DNA of 64,000 nt from Cladopsammia gracilis. Its lineage: Eukaryota; Cnidaria; Anthozoa; Scleractinia; Dendrophylliidae. Below the pieces are notes generated by a model. It worked only from the letters and a program-made list of their open reading frames with translations, made no database searches and had not been told where the DNA came from. Positions within the stretch are counted from its first letter, which is position 1, and each line of letters opens with the position of its first letter. Below are positions 33,281-43,511 of this stretch, piece after piece. Both the position numbers and the translations under genes were made by a program. Location: the NCBI GenBank assembly GCA_022457155.1, contig JAJGOT010000463.1, forward strand, positions 310,001-374,000, in the 5' to 3' direction.

Positions 33281-34297
33281 AGGTTATCGGTCATTTAGGC
33301 ATTTAATGAGACTGTTATTTTCTTAAACTATTGATCGTTCAATGTACTGCTTGTTAGTGCGTAATAAAATCACGTCGGCTTTGGAATGCCTCAGCATCCA
33401 ACCATCATATATAGCGTTGTTTGTTTTGTATGTGTTGCATTTAAGTGGAAAACAATTTACGTTCGTTTGAGCGAAGCGAATTAGACCGTAAGACCTATTG
33501 TAGATACATCTGCTCCTGACTCGTGTACAGTCGTCTCTCTTTGTAAGACGCCTCCCTTTCCTCCTTCCCATCACCCTTCAAAACTTGTAAGCAGAATCGA
33601 TGTATGGAAAGTTCTAGCCAATCATTCTTGTAACATTGTTCAAACTACATTTTAACTGTTCTTTTCATTGTTAAAGCTCAATATTTCTACTAAAGAAAGT
33701 ATCTTGTAATTTTTATATTACCGTTTTCGTTCTATTTTGACTGGACATTTCGCAAATGTTTGCGACAATTGAAACATAAGTCTTAGCTAATCACGAAAGG
33801 CCGTCCGCTAGTGTTACGTAAATTAACTCTGAAACCATTTTGACTAGTTTCCCGACCAGTCAACATAAAAATAAAAATATTCAATTTTTAAACTGCGAAT
33901 TGTAAAGTAGTCAACCTGAGAACACTGTCGAAAAATAAAGCAGTCAACAAGAGAAAACAAGCTCATTCATTTTGTGTAAAGGAACCAGCTCGTCCCCAAG
34001 AAAGTTTCGTTACACTACACCTCCAAAGTAATGTAATGTCTTGACATGAAAACTACAATCTTTGACAAAAATATTTGGGACACTTCAATAAAAGCGCACT
34101 CTTGAATATTTTTTCAAGAATTATAAAACATTTTGGCCACCGGGTTAGTTAACAACTATTCACCGAAGTGGAGGTGGGTAGTGGTGGATATTTACCGAGC
34201 CGCGAAGCAGTGAGATAATATAACGAAAATGATGCTTTTTAACTCATTTATTGCTGTCAACGATTACAATTTTCGTGCGCAAATTGCTGAGAGGTGA
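33281..34297. other. No gene recognised
   Basis: About 1 kb of AT-rich sequence. The start (33320-33600) probably still belongs to the DIRS 3' flank. I see no other supported feature. Confidence 0.4.
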
Positions 34298-34488
34298 ATA
34301 CACTCCTTTCATAATGGTGGCCTATTTATTTGTTCTTTAAATTTTATATGTATGTTAATTAGCCTTTCTGGCCTCGCTGGCGTGTGCAAAATTCAAAAGA
34401 ATTTTTACTCTAAACCGAGGCCAGTGAGGCTAATTAATATACATATAAAAGAATTAATAAGTCGGCCTCCATTATGAAAGTGGTGTAT
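34298..34488. repeat. Fold-back element at the LINE insertion point
   Basis: Arms start ATACACTCCTTTCATAATGG at the left and end CCATTATGAAAGTGGTGTAT at the right, with AGGCTAATTAATATACATAT inside. Its last 15 bases are the LINE target-site duplication. Confidence 0.7.
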
Positions 34489-34596
34489 TTTTTTTTATTT
34501 AAGTGAAAACAATACATCATTGTAAAAGTTAAATAAAAGGACAACACACAACACAAAAAAGAAAAAAAAAAGTCTATGATAACTACCCTGTATAAG

Positions 34597-36654
34597 CTAC
34601 CTATCAAAGCTTCCTATACAATATTTCCAATTAAGCTGATTTATAAATTCAGTTAAATTACACGATTTAGAATTTAATTTCTGATGGTACAGATAGTATT
34701 TTGCAAACAAAAGACACTGATTAAGTTTAAGCAAATAGCTTGTAGATGCGTCATTTTTAGAAGTAATGCCAAATAGTTCCTCTGTAAGAGAGGGTTGCAA
34801 CCTGCAATTATGAACTCTATTAAACCAACTAGTTACTTCATTTATAAAATATCTAGTTTTAGGACAGTTGACAAAAGTATGCAAAATAGAGTCTGGTTCA
34901 TCACAATAAATACATTTGTTACTGTTTACTATACCATAAATACATAGTTCTTTCCTAGTTACAACTATTCTTTGAATTAATTTAAAATTAAACTCCCTTA
35001 ATTTATTCTCACGACATGTTTTTCCAATTTGGATGAACTTTTGCTCCCAGTTAATGTTAACTACATGAAGTTCCTTCTCCCATTTTTTTGGACCCGCAGG
35101 GACAGTCTTAGTTCCATTGATAAATAGCCAGTAGTAATCTTTACATTTCAATTTAATTAAATCGATTGTTACTGAGGGGGACAGTTGGAATTGAGTATTT
35201 TCAGGCAGAAATGTGTGTTTTATTTGAACAGATCTCGCTTTCAAAATAATATGCTTTGGGATTGCAGATAGCACCTGCAGATAACTTAAGAAGTTTGTCT
35301 TAATCCCATATCTTTCTTGAAACATTTGGAAAGATAACAGTTTTCCGTCTTTATCCATTAGGTCGTGTACTGACATTATTCCCTTCTCTATCCATGCATT
35401 ATAACAAAAAGGTTTTCGGTCAATTAAAATATCCTTATTATTGAATAAGAATAAGTCGTGACCACTCGCGCAATTATAGAGGGTCCTTAATTCAAGGAAA
35501 TAAAGTAAGATGAACTTGTAAAAGTGTGGAATTGACGATTGTTCAACCAATTTGGTGTCAAAATTGCAGTGAAGCAGGAAATTTAGTCCACCATACCTTT
35601 TGAAAAAGTGTGTTGGAATGGATTTCCATTTTTCTACTGGATTTTGCGTTGTTATTAAGAGTCTCGAGATCCAAGCTAACCTCAGCGATTTAAAGAGAAT
35701 AATAGGATCAGGAGCACGTAGACCTCCGTCAGCATAATCGTTACGTAATACATCTCTTTTTATCTTGTCTTGTTTTTTGTTCCAAATGAAATTAAAAATA
35801 CATTTTTTGATTTTTAAGATATCATCTGGGTTAATATCGAGCGAGGATGCCGAATATACCAATTGTGAAATACCAATTGCTTTTGCTATGAGGCATTTGC
35901 CAAATAGAGATAAATTGCGACCACTCCAAATATCCAGTTTTGTGCTTAATTTTCTAATTTTGGCCTCCACGTTTTTTTCATAGTTTCCCTTTATATCGTA
36001 AGATATGAAGGTTCCCAGCGCACGCTCGGGTACTTCACTCCAATTTAGGTCCAAGGGTTTACTCGGGTTAGTTCTCCACGACCCAAGCCATATTGCTTTA
36101 GTTTTACTGATATTCAATTTGAGGCCAGAGATGTCGCTAAAAGATTCAATTGTATTCATCGCTCTTATGACAGAATTTATGTTTTTTAGGAACAATGTTG
36201 TATCGTCCGCAAATTGACTAATTTTATGCTCAGTGGAAAAGATTGTAATTCCCTCAATTGCTTTATCACATCTAAGCTGAGACGCTAAAAGCTCCGCTCC
36301 CAATATGAAAAGGTAGGGGGAGAGAGGGCATCCCTGTCGTACTCCCCTCGACAGTTTAAAGTAATCGGTTGTGTAACCGTTATTTAATACGCAACTTTCT
36401 GTATTGGAATAAAAAGTTGACACCCATCGTTTAACGCTACTACCAAAATTGAAGAAATCAAGTGTTTGTTGAATAAAGGTCCACTCTATAGTATCAAAGG
36501 CCTTCTTAAAATCAAGTAAGAGAAGAATGCCAGGAACTTCCTGTACCTCCGTCTGTTCAAGTATGTCGTTTATCAGTCTTATATTCTGTCCGATAAATCT
36601 CCCTTTCATAAACCCCGTTTGATTTTGATTTATCAATGTCAAGGACTTTCTCAA
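34597..36654 (-). pseudogene. LINE ORF2, reverse transcriptase part
   Basis: A 685-codon open frame. NQNQTGFMKGRFIGQNI and LLLDFKKAFDTIEW (motif A), SRGVRQGCPLSPYLF, and QFADDTTLF (catalytic FADD, about residues 148-151 of this frame) identify an L1-clade RT. A C-terminal CIYCDEPDSILHTFVNC gives the C-C-H-C finger of L1/Tx1 elements. The frame lacks the RT N-terminus, which is found in other frames just upstream. It ends at a stop near 34597, close to the tail. Confidence 0.85.
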
Positions 36655-36696
36655 TCCTCGAGGCGATAGCCTTTGAGGAAATTTTATAATCGACGT

Positions 36697-38328
36697 TTAA
36701 CAAAGTACGTGATTGGCCGCCAATTGGACAAATCTTTCAAATCCACATTTTCTTTTGGAACAAGTGTGATTACGCCTCTCCGAAATGCTTAATTTAGTGC
36801 TCTCGTATCCCGCGTTGATACTATCGAGGAGATCAGGAACTAGAATATTAAAAAAATATTTATAAAATTCTACTGTAAAGCCATCATCTCCTGGCGACTT
36901 TCCATTGCTTAAGGATTTAAGTGCTTTCAAGCATTCATCTCTTGACAGGGGTCCTTCAAGCTCTTCGCGTTTATCATCCGATAATTGTGGTAAGTCCTGG
37001 CGCAAATTCTTAGTGAAATCTTGGAAGGCTTCCTCCGTGGTCTCTTTAACAGAGGTGTAGAGATTTTCATAAAACGCCTGAATTTCTTTAAGGATTTCAT
37101 TTTCTTTAACGATTGTTTTTCCTTCTGCAATAGAAAGCTCTGTTATTGTCTTCCTATTACCGTTCTTCCGTTCCATATTGAAAAAATAATTTGTTGGTCT
37201 CTCTCCTTTCTCGATCCAATTTATTTTGGGGCGAAGCATAGCTCCCTCAGCCTTTTTCTCATAGATATGTTGAGGTTCCTTTTTTAAGTCTTCACGTTCT
37301 TTTAACTCCACTTCGTTACTCTGTTCGGCGCTTTCCTCATTAGCAGCAATTTTTTCATCCAACAAGTCTATGCGAGATTGGAGCTGTTTCTCAAGTTCTC
37401 TCGTTTTGCGTGATTTGTTTTTAGCATAGGGAATAGTTAAGCTCCTAATCTCCATTTTAATCAATTCCCAGGTAAGCTTTTTGTCTGTTATTTCGGCATA
37501 TTTTTGTTTTATATTAGGATAATTCTCCTTTATCATATTTACGTAAAGTTCGTCCTCTGATAAAGAGTTGTTAAATTTCCATAGCCCGGGTCCACGTTTC
37601 CTATTTTTAAGCAGAACACATAGCCTAACAGCTTTATGGTCCGGAGCAATCGAAGTTTTAACATCAGTATATTTAACTGGATGAGTTAATATTTTCGCAA
37701 TTAAAAAGAAATCGATTCTTGATTTTATATTGCGTGCTCCAGATTCATAAGTAAAGCATTTTTTCCTGGGATATTTTTGTCTCAAGATATCTGTCAAGTC
37801 TAGTTCATTCATCATAGAGAGAAGTTGATCTCTGTAGGCTGTTGCTTTCCACAGAATGCCGCCCTTTTTGTCAATTGCCTGCAATGTGGTTTTCCAATCG
37901 CCTCCCAGTATCAAATCGGAAATTACGGCTTTAGACACTAAAAATAATTCCAACGTTCCAATAAATGCCTTTTGTAAAGCCGGGTTATTTGGTGCATAAA
38001 CATTGCATACAGAAAACTTCACTGCCTCAAAACAAACATTGATTAAGACAATTCTGCCTTCCGAATCCTCAAAGGAGCTTTCAATTTGAATATCGTACAA
38101 AGGATTCAACAAGATACAGACACCTTTCTGATGATTGGAGCCATGGGAAAAGAATATTTTTCCTCCCCATTCAGATTTCCATAATAATTCGTCGTGACGC
38201 TCAGAATATGTTTCTTGGAGTAAATAAAAAGTACAATTTAGATCTTTTAAATAAGAGAAAATGCTGAGTCTTTTTCGTTTGCTTTTAAGACCTTTAACAT
38301 TTAAGGACAAGAAATTACAGTTTGTCAT
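36697..38328 (-). pseudogene. LINE ORF2, endonuclease part with frameshifted end
   Basis: A 543-codon frame beginning MTNCNFLSLNVKGLKS, an APE-type endonuclease. QETYSE gives the catalytic Glu, GGDWKTTL the middle motif, and PDHKAVRL the catalytic Asp-His. A basic linker and the RT fingers region (PGDDGFTVEFYK) follow. Near 36770 a one-base deletion moves the rest (ITLVPKENVDL, NWRPIT) into another frame. Further shifts near 36690 and 36640 separate it from the RT frame. No transcript of this copy can make full ORF2. Confidence 0.85.
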
Positions 38329-38513
38329 TTTGAGACTGAATCCAAAATAAAAACAAAATCAAAACAAGACTAATATTAAGACAAAATACACTTAACAATT
38401 TGAACAAAACACTCAACAACTAATACTTTAAAGGGTAAATAAAGTTATTTACTAAGAGCTATGCGTCTACTGTACTTCCCTTAAGGTAGAAAAAAAAAAC
38501 ACCTGAAAGCCCT

Positions 38514-39401
38514 TTATAAATCTTGAATTTCTTCTACAGAATGCATTTGTCTTGACTTGCCCATCGGCAAAGTTTTGACAAAGATCTTTCCATCCAAAGA
38601 CCAGCAGCTTTGAATTTTTCCATTCCCTCTTTTTTCTACAGCTCGAAACATCATCTCTTTTCGGTACGGCGTGAGATTTTCATTGATGAAGATCCGTTTT
38701 GGTCTCTCCGTCTCCGAAGTAACTAGCACCGTGCCGGGGAAGAGGCTTTGAACGGTAACACCTTTCAAATTCACGCGAGCTTTATAAAGTTTAGCTTTTG
38801 TCTTGTAGTTCACAAATCTAGCAAGAATTGGTTTTTCGCCTTTTTTCGTTTTGATGCGGTGGGATATTTCGATGTCGTTTTCCTCTAACTGGATCCCGAT
38901 TTCCTGTGCAATTTTACAGATAATCTGGTCCGGAGGCATCTCGATATTATCAGGAATACCATGAAATTCCAAGGACGACTTTCTAGAATATTGTTCCAGG
39001 TTGTCGAGACTAACCTGGAGGTCTAGTATATCATTTGCTTGTTCTTTTGCCAATTTACTCGTGCTTCGAAGTTCTCTTTCCAATGTCGCTATATATTTGA
39101 TCTGGTTTGCAAACTCTTCTTTAAGAGATTTGACTTCTTGATTGCTCTTTGCGATAGTGGCTTTCATTTCTGCGACGTCTTGCGTCAATTTGAAGTTATT
39201 ATTTAATAAAGTTTTTACCGTACCTTGTATTTCGATTAAAAGTGTGTACATTTGCTTCAAAGAAGGGTCTTCAGTTTCGTCTGGCAGAGAGGAAGGCGAA
39301 GACGCGGCCATATTGGAATTATCACCACGCTGGATCTTGTGTTCAGGAGATGTTATATCGTCTTCTGAGCCACGCTCTTCTCGCTTTTTCTTTTTGGTCA
39401 T
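38514..39401 (-). CDS. LINE ORF1 protein (L1 ORF1p-like)
   Basis: A 295-residue intact frame. An acidic/basic N-terminus is followed by a coiled coil (about residues 50-135), then an RRM-like part (LEQYSRKSSLEFHGIP) and a C-terminal domain (ENDIEISHRI, ARFVNYKTK). This is the layout of L1 ORF1 (Transposase_22 family), an RNA-binding trimer that packages the LINE transcript. It lies about 185 bases upstream of ORF2. Confidence 0.85.
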   Translation of the reverse strand: MTKKKKREERGSEDDITSPEHKIQRGDNSNMAASSPSSLPDETEDPSLKQMYTLLIEIQGTVKTLLNNNFKLTQDVAEMKATIAKSNQEVKSLKEEFANQIKYIATLERELRSTSKLAKEQANDILDLQVSLDNLEQYSRKSSLEFHGIPDNIEMPPDQIICKIAQEIGIQLEENDIEISHRIKTKKGEKPILARFVNYKTKAKLYKARVNLKGVTVQSLFPGTVLVTSETERPKRIFINENLTPYRKEMMFRAVEKRGNGKIQSCWSLDGKIFVKTLPMGKSRQMHSVEEIQDL

Positions 39402-39820
39402 AGATTAACAGGGCTTATCTCTCGAGAGACAGTATCAAATGTATAAACTTCCAGTAAATTTCTACATTTTGAGAAGATTAGACGCTGAGCTCGTTTACAC
39501 ACGTCCGTTCATCTCGCTAGGTAACCCCATGAAAGTGGTGTATGGCACTTGCTATTCCGAGTTTCAGTAGCCAATCAGAGCGCGCCAACAATGCTATCCA
39601 CTGTTTCAGCATATACTAATATAAATTATCCCCTGCCCCCTCGGACAATGTTGTTTAAACTAGTTTTAAGTGCCGAAATCAATCTTGTGATGGGGGGAGG
39701 GGGTATTTAGCAATAATTTCTCTTGACGGTTAAGAAAAGGTAAGAGCGTCCCAAAAATATTGTCTAAGATTGTAGTTACGACGAATACTATTGTTGATAT
39801 GAAGAACCTTGTAAAAACAT

Positions 39821-40338
39821 AGGGAACCCACGCGTTTATTTAGAATGATCATAGAATAAAGTTACAAATGGACTTACGCGATGTTGATCCAAATGTGCTG
39901 TTGCTTTTCTGCTGTTAAATGACCAATGTTGAATAACTGAAATCAGCTTATGCCGGGATTTATAGCAGCCACAACGGTACGATCAAATCCGTTGAAACGA
40001 TTTCGAAACAATCGTGAGTAGTATACCGGGCTCATATAGGGAATTTTTTGCGCGGTTACCAAGCCAAGCTTTGGCGCCAAGCCTGGTTAATATATTCAAG
40101 ATGGCGGCCTTCTGGTTAATATATTCAAGATGGCGCCAAAGGAGAGACCCATCTAATTAACAATTCAAATCTCAAAACCAAGAAACCATAATCCTTTGGG
40201 AGAAGGGGTGATGGGTATGGGAGAGGGGGACTGGAATCCAGTATGGGTACAGAAGAGAGGGGACTAGGTCCAATAAAAGGAAGCGGAAGTGAGTTTTGCT
40301 GGAATGAGTGGAACCGGAAATGAAGGGAACCAGGGAAT
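39821..40338. repeat. Polinton left terminal inverted repeat
   Basis: About 520 bases matching the right end in inverse orientation, with small gaps. It includes two copies of GGTTAATATATTCAAGATGG, a motif that occurs four times in the right repeat. The inner limit is where similarity to the right repeat fades. Confidence 0.85.
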
Positions 40339-40377
40339 ATTTTAACAAAAGATTGTTTTGATTTATTTAATATAAAA

Positions 40378-40460
40378 GGGGCTTTAGCTCAACGGGCAGA
40401 GCGCTCACCTTGTACAAAGTGCAAGCGCGAGAGATGGTGGTTCGAGTCCACTTCGCTCCA
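40378..40460 (+). tRNA. tRNA-like Pol III unit, possible tRNA-Thr(TGT)
   Basis: Within 40 bases of the left inverted repeat. TAGCTCAACGGG fits the A box, GGTTCGAGTCC is a perfect B box, and T-runs starting about 4 bases after the end would stop Pol III. The D arm (GCTC/GAGC) and T arm close. The unit is 83 nt: removing an 11-nt segment after position 37 leaves 72 nt with anticodon TGT. The acceptor stem then has two mismatches and the anticodon stem one. It could be a tRNA with a small intron, a decayed tRNA, or a tRNA-like RNA of the element. Confidence 0.5.
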
Positions 40461-40622
40461 TTCTTTTTTCCTTTTTTTTCAGGGATGCGCATAGAAATGA
40501 CAGACAACTGAATATACATTTTCACTGGTTTATTGAGTAAATCAAGGTGATTACAAATGTTGAGACATGTAGTTAAACGTTCTGCCTGGTTAATCTATTT
40601 TTCTTCAGTGGTCCAGTGTCAG

Positions 40623-41003
40623 TCACAAACTGCGTTGGCTTCCTTTCAAATTTGAAAATCCCATTCGAATGAGAAAGCAACCAAGAACATCAAACATATT
40701 ACAGCAAAGGGTCTTGATTAGTAAATGAAGAATGTTTTCGTCGTCCAACAGCAAACTATAACTTGCGACATCATACATATTGAGGCAGGCTTCACAAATA
40801 TGATTTGTCTCTATTGGATCAAACGCAAAAGCATTGACACACAGTTTTTTATCCAAAACTAACTGAAGATAGTCTTTCACTTGTGTAATATTGGTGCTTT
40901 GATAAGTAATATGGTACCATCGATAAGGAGGAATATTTCTCCATCTTTTCACTGGCTTCTTGTAAAGATCTCCAAAGTCCAAATAAGCGTTCTTGAAAGC
41001 CAT
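40623..41003 (-). CDS. Unknown Polinton protein, 126 aa
   Basis: Leftmost gene of the minus-strand block. No family recognised. A CxxC pair (NHICEACLNMYD) sits in the middle, and the C-terminal third is rich in Leu, Cys and Phe (LIKTLCCNMFDVLGCFL), perhaps a buried helix. Base composition is like its neighbours. Start is the first ATG; the upstream gene ends about 125 bases away. Confidence 0.6.
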   Translation of the reverse strand: MAFKNAYLDFGDLYKKPVKRWRNIPPYRWYHITYQSTNITQVKDYLQLVLDKKLCVNAFAFDPIETNHICEACLNMYDVASYSLLLDDENILHLLIKTLCCNMFDVLGCFLIRMGFSNLKGSQRSL

Positions 41004-41129
41004 ATTTAACGTTTCGAAATGAGCTCCAGCTGCAAGAGTTGATGCGTTTGAAATAGTTTTGCGTTTTAAGGGTCATTGTTTTAGAGCGGGCAGGTCAGGG
41101 CAAGGCTATTGTTTATCACAGTGGTGACG

Positions 41130-41768
41130 TCACATAATGGAACCACAGGCGGTTTGTCCGGAGCTGTCTTGAACGTTTAGACAAGTTTGACCTTCCGGAT
41201 TTCTGATAGAAGCAAGAAAACTGTCAATTTCTTGTTCTGTCATGATAGGTGCTGGTACTGGGTTACCTAGTTTGTAAAGAAATTGTTCTTTTGCTGCTTG
41301 CTGCATTTGCTTCTTCTCTTCTATTTCCATGGCCAGTTGTAAATTTTTGTTGGCCATTTCTTCATCCCCCCATTGGAAGAACTTGCATCGTTCCTCTGAC
41401 CTACAGCTAAAGTAGGGTCTTTGCGGGTTCCTTTCTGAGCCTGACACTCTCAATGCAGTTACTTTTTCGCAATGACAGAAGGGCGTGAAGCTCTTGTACA
41501 AAGGCAATAGCTTGCTTGTGATGCTGTTGCAGTAATTTCGTAGCTTGTTCTCAAAGCAAAACACTGGACATGTCTTGTCGGGGCAGGTAAAAAACACTTG
41601 ACCTGATTTCTTGGCAGGACGACTGTTGAGAGTATTGAACAAATGAATAGGACATTTCACTAGTTCACGTGCACACTGTTTCATTTCTTCCACAACATTT
41701 GCTTGTTTGGGAACCTTCTTTTTTGGCTTGCTTTGCTTGTTCACAGAGGTGGTCTTCTTTGAATCCAT
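41130..41768 (-). CDS. GRF zinc-finger protein
   Basis: 212 residues. Two Cys-rich repeats: CPIHLFNTLNS...FFTCPDKTCPVFCFE (about residues 40-75) and CHCEKVTALRVSGSERNPQR...YFSCRSEERCKFFQWGDEE (about 97-140). The second is a clear GRF zinc finger (C-x-C, then the R-x-Y/F-x-C core and CKFFQW). The family binds nucleic acid in DNA repair and topoisomerase partners. The first repeat is a divergent copy. A Lys-rich N-terminus (residues 1-25) and a helical region (140-170) flank them. A role in handling element DNA is inference. Confidence 0.75.
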   Translation of the reverse strand: MDSKKTTSVNKQSKPKKKVPKQANVVEEMKQCARELVKCPIHLFNTLNSRPAKKSGQVFFTCPDKTCPVFCFENKLRNYCNSITSKLLPLYKSFTPFCHCEKVTALRVSGSERNPQRPYFSCRSEERCKFFQWGDEEMANKNLQLAMEIEEKKQMQQAAKEQFLYKLGNPVPAPIMTEQEIDSFLASIRNPEGQTCLNVQDSSGQTACGSIM

Positions 41769-41814
41769 ATTATCAGTTGTTGAAATAGAATGGTGAACAG
41801 CTCTTGTATTACTT

Positions 41815-41827
41815 CTCTTATACTTTG
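41815..41827 (-). promoter_or_regulatory. TATA-like box before the GRF gene
   Basis: AAGTATAAGAGA on the minus strand, about 47 bases before the start at 41768. Confidence 0.4.
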
Positions 41828-41914
41828 AGCATCACAACAGCATTTGGTGTCATTGGTCTGTTCTGTGTCACTCATTATGACGTCAATGAACTTGTTTGAT
41901 CCGGCCCACTCTAT

Positions 41915-42397
41915 TTATACATGATCTACCTCATCAAGTCCCTCGGACCAAAGTCCAGGTCGTTCAATGTCAAACAGTTCATTCAAATCTTCATGAAAAA
42001 GACCGTACAATTCGTATTTAAATACAAAATTGACCGTTTCAAATGTTAAAATATCCTTTAACATAACTTTGTCATCCATCACAGTTTTTGTCCATTCGAT
42101 GTCATGATCTGACAGCACTGGAATAAGATAACCTTTATCCAATAAAGCCCTTCTCCATTCGGTGTGAACAGCACGCCAATCTATGTTGTATAATGTGTTC
42201 TTGATCGCATCGTCGACGCGATGATGATATTCGAACAATTCAGCGGAGAAAAAACTAGCAGACTTTGGTACTTGTAAACCGCTTCGTGTGATAATCAACT
42301 CAAGTAAACTGACAATCCATTGTTTTTTCCACACCAGCTGATAACACGCATCTCTGCAGCTTTTTACTTGTTCCAGATCTACCCACCGATAAGCCAT
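41915..42397 (-). CDS. Unknown Polinton protein, 160 aa
   Basis: No family recognised. Starts MAYRWVDLEQVKSCRDACYQ, mostly helical in appearance, with an acidic C-terminus (LNELFDIERPGLWSEGLDEV). It begins three bases after the phospholipase gene ends. It is placed among late genes, but a structural role is not shown. Confidence 0.65.
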   Translation of the reverse strand: MAYRWVDLEQVKSCRDACYQLVWKKQWIVSLLELIITRSGLQVPKSASFFSAELFEYHHRVDDAIKNTLYNIDWRAVHTEWRRALLDKGYLIPVLSDHDIEWTKTVMDDKVMLKDILTFETVNFVFKYELYGLFHEDLNELFDIERPGLWSEGLDEVDHV

Positions 42398-42399
42398 GT

Positions 42400-42753
42400 T
42401 TACAGTTTGAGTTTTCGTTTGATACTGATGATGTTTCGAACCATCTTCTCAGTTAAATGTTTTTTAGGTAATTTGTCAATAGCTTTTACCATTTTGTCGT
42501 CGGCTTTCCAAATGTCTTCTTTTTTCTTGGCTTTAGAATAAGCGATATCGTGAGCTTTGGCAATACGATCCAATCTATTAATTCCTTTGTCACCACGTTT
42601 CAATCGCTTTTCCAACTTTGTAAATGGCCCGAGAAACTGATAACCGGGCCAGTGTAATTCCGGCGGGTTGAGTTTTTGCAAAGCTCCAACTAAATTGATT
42701 CCACCTCGTCCTCGTTGTAATCTTTTTCTTCGTTGTTTGCTTCGTTTGGGCAT
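42400..42753 (-). CDS. Parvovirus-like phospholipase A2 domain protein
   Basis: About 117 residues from the MPKRSKQ start. LHWPGYQFLGPFTKLEKRL gives the calcium-loop YxGP-type motif; NRLDRIAKAHDIAYSKAKK supplies the catalytic His-Asp (HD), followed by an Asp-containing helix. This matches the PLA2 domain of parvovirus VP1, which opens endosomal membranes during entry; such proteins are known in adintovirus-like elements. The basic N-terminus carries LQRGRGGINL, a possible protease site. An ATG 72 bases upstream is in frame, but the TATA-like box at 42790-42801 favours this start. Confidence 0.8.
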   Translation of the reverse strand: MPKRSKQRRKRLQRGRGGINLVGALQKLNPPELHWPGYQFLGPFTKLEKRLKRGDKGINRLDRIAKAHDIAYSKAKKKEDIWKADDKMVKAIDKLPKKHLTEKMVRNIISIKRKLKL

Positions 42754-42789
42754 AATGAACACAATGACTACAGTTATTTTCGAGAACCG

Positions 42790-42801
42790 CCTTTTATTCT
42801 G
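42790..42801 (-). promoter_or_regulatory. TATA-like box before the phospholipase gene
   Basis: AGAATAAAAGGC on the minus strand, about 37 bases before the ATG at 42753; it lies inside the 3' end of the upstream gene. Confidence 0.4.
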
Positions 42802-43480
42802 TTTCGTAAAGGGTTGGCTTGCCACGTCTTGATCGTTTTTTCACAGTGGAATAGGTCAATCTTTTCTTGACTTTTTTACCCTGAGGTTCCCAGTCTTCCC
42901 ATCCAGTTGCTTTTTTAAGAACTTTCGCCAAATGTCCTTTGACGCTTGCCTGTGTTTTTCGACGCTTTTTAGTTTTGAGAGAGGTCGGATACCAATACAC
43001 CGAACCAGGAGTCGTTTGTTTCTTCTTTTTAGAGACATGCGTCTCATCGGATTGTTCAATATGTTCTTCTTGCGGTAAGGTGACATCTATGCTAGGTTTG
43101 GTTGATTCTTGCTTGATTTCTTGCTTGATAGAGTTGGGTGTCTTTACCTTAAACATGTTGACTATTTTTTGTATCATTTTCTGTTCACCAGTCGTCATCA
43201 AATCATCAGGCTCATCTTCGTTATCGTCGTTTATACCAATTACTTGTTGCATGCGGTAGTTTTTAAATCGTTTTCGAATCTTTGGTTCCAAAGAATTCGT
43301 CAAAACTACCTTTTCCTCTGCTGACATGTTAGGATTGTTGAGAATCTGTTGTTCTTTCTTGACAGATGAAAGTAAAGCATTGAGTCGGGGTGATTCTGTA
43401 TAATAACTTTTCAACATTTCCTCACCCACTTGATAAGGAACCATCATCATTTTCTGGTATTCCACACCTTTCTTGGACAT
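42794..43480 (-). CDS. Unknown basic Polinton protein, 228 aa
   Basis: Not recognised. The N-terminal half is helical and charged (RLNALLSSVKKEQQILNN), the centre is acidic (DDNEDEPDDLM), and the C-terminal third is very basic (KTKKRRKTQASVKGHLAK, VKKRSRRGKPTL). The polarity resembles DNA-condensing or minor core proteins of adenovirus-like virions, but I see no diagnostic motif. Confidence 0.7.
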   Translation of the reverse strand: MSKKGVEYQKMMMVPYQVGEEMLKSYYTESPRLNALLSSVKKEQQILNNPNMSAEEKVVLTNSLEPKIRKRFKNYRMQQVIGINDDNEDEPDDLMTTGEQKMIQKIVNMFKVKTPNSIKQEIKQESTKPSIDVTLPQEEHIEQSDETHVSKKKKQTTPGSVYWYPTSLKTKKRRKTQASVKGHLAKVLKKATGWEDWEPQGKKVKKRLTYSTVKKRSRRGKPTLYETE

Positions 43481-43511
43481 CTTTTAAAACTGATATAGCA
43501 CGTTAGGTCCA

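Larger units (their letters stand above)
28400..33300 (+). mobile_element. Decayed DIRS-type tyrosine-recombinase retrotransposon
   Basis: Parts occur in DIRS order on the plus strand: a gag-like fragment, the two ends of an RT with the middle deleted, RNase H with the connection region, about 3 kb of repeat-laden sequence, then the C-terminus of a tyrosine recombinase. Several frames carry stops. The outer limits are estimates because the DIRS terminal repeats are not clear. Confidence 0.65.
34489..39528 (-). mobile_element. L1/Tx1-like LINE, near full length
   Basis: About 5.04 kb on the minus strand. ATGAAAGTGGTGTAT at 34474-34488 and at 39529-39543 is a perfect 15-bp target-site duplication. 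The 3' end carries a short A-rich tail (T-run at 34489 on the plus strand). Order in transcription: short 5' leader, ORF1, then ORF2 with APE endonuclease, RT and a C-terminal CCHC-like finger. ORF2 is frameshifted, so the copy is not autonomous. Confidence 0.9.
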
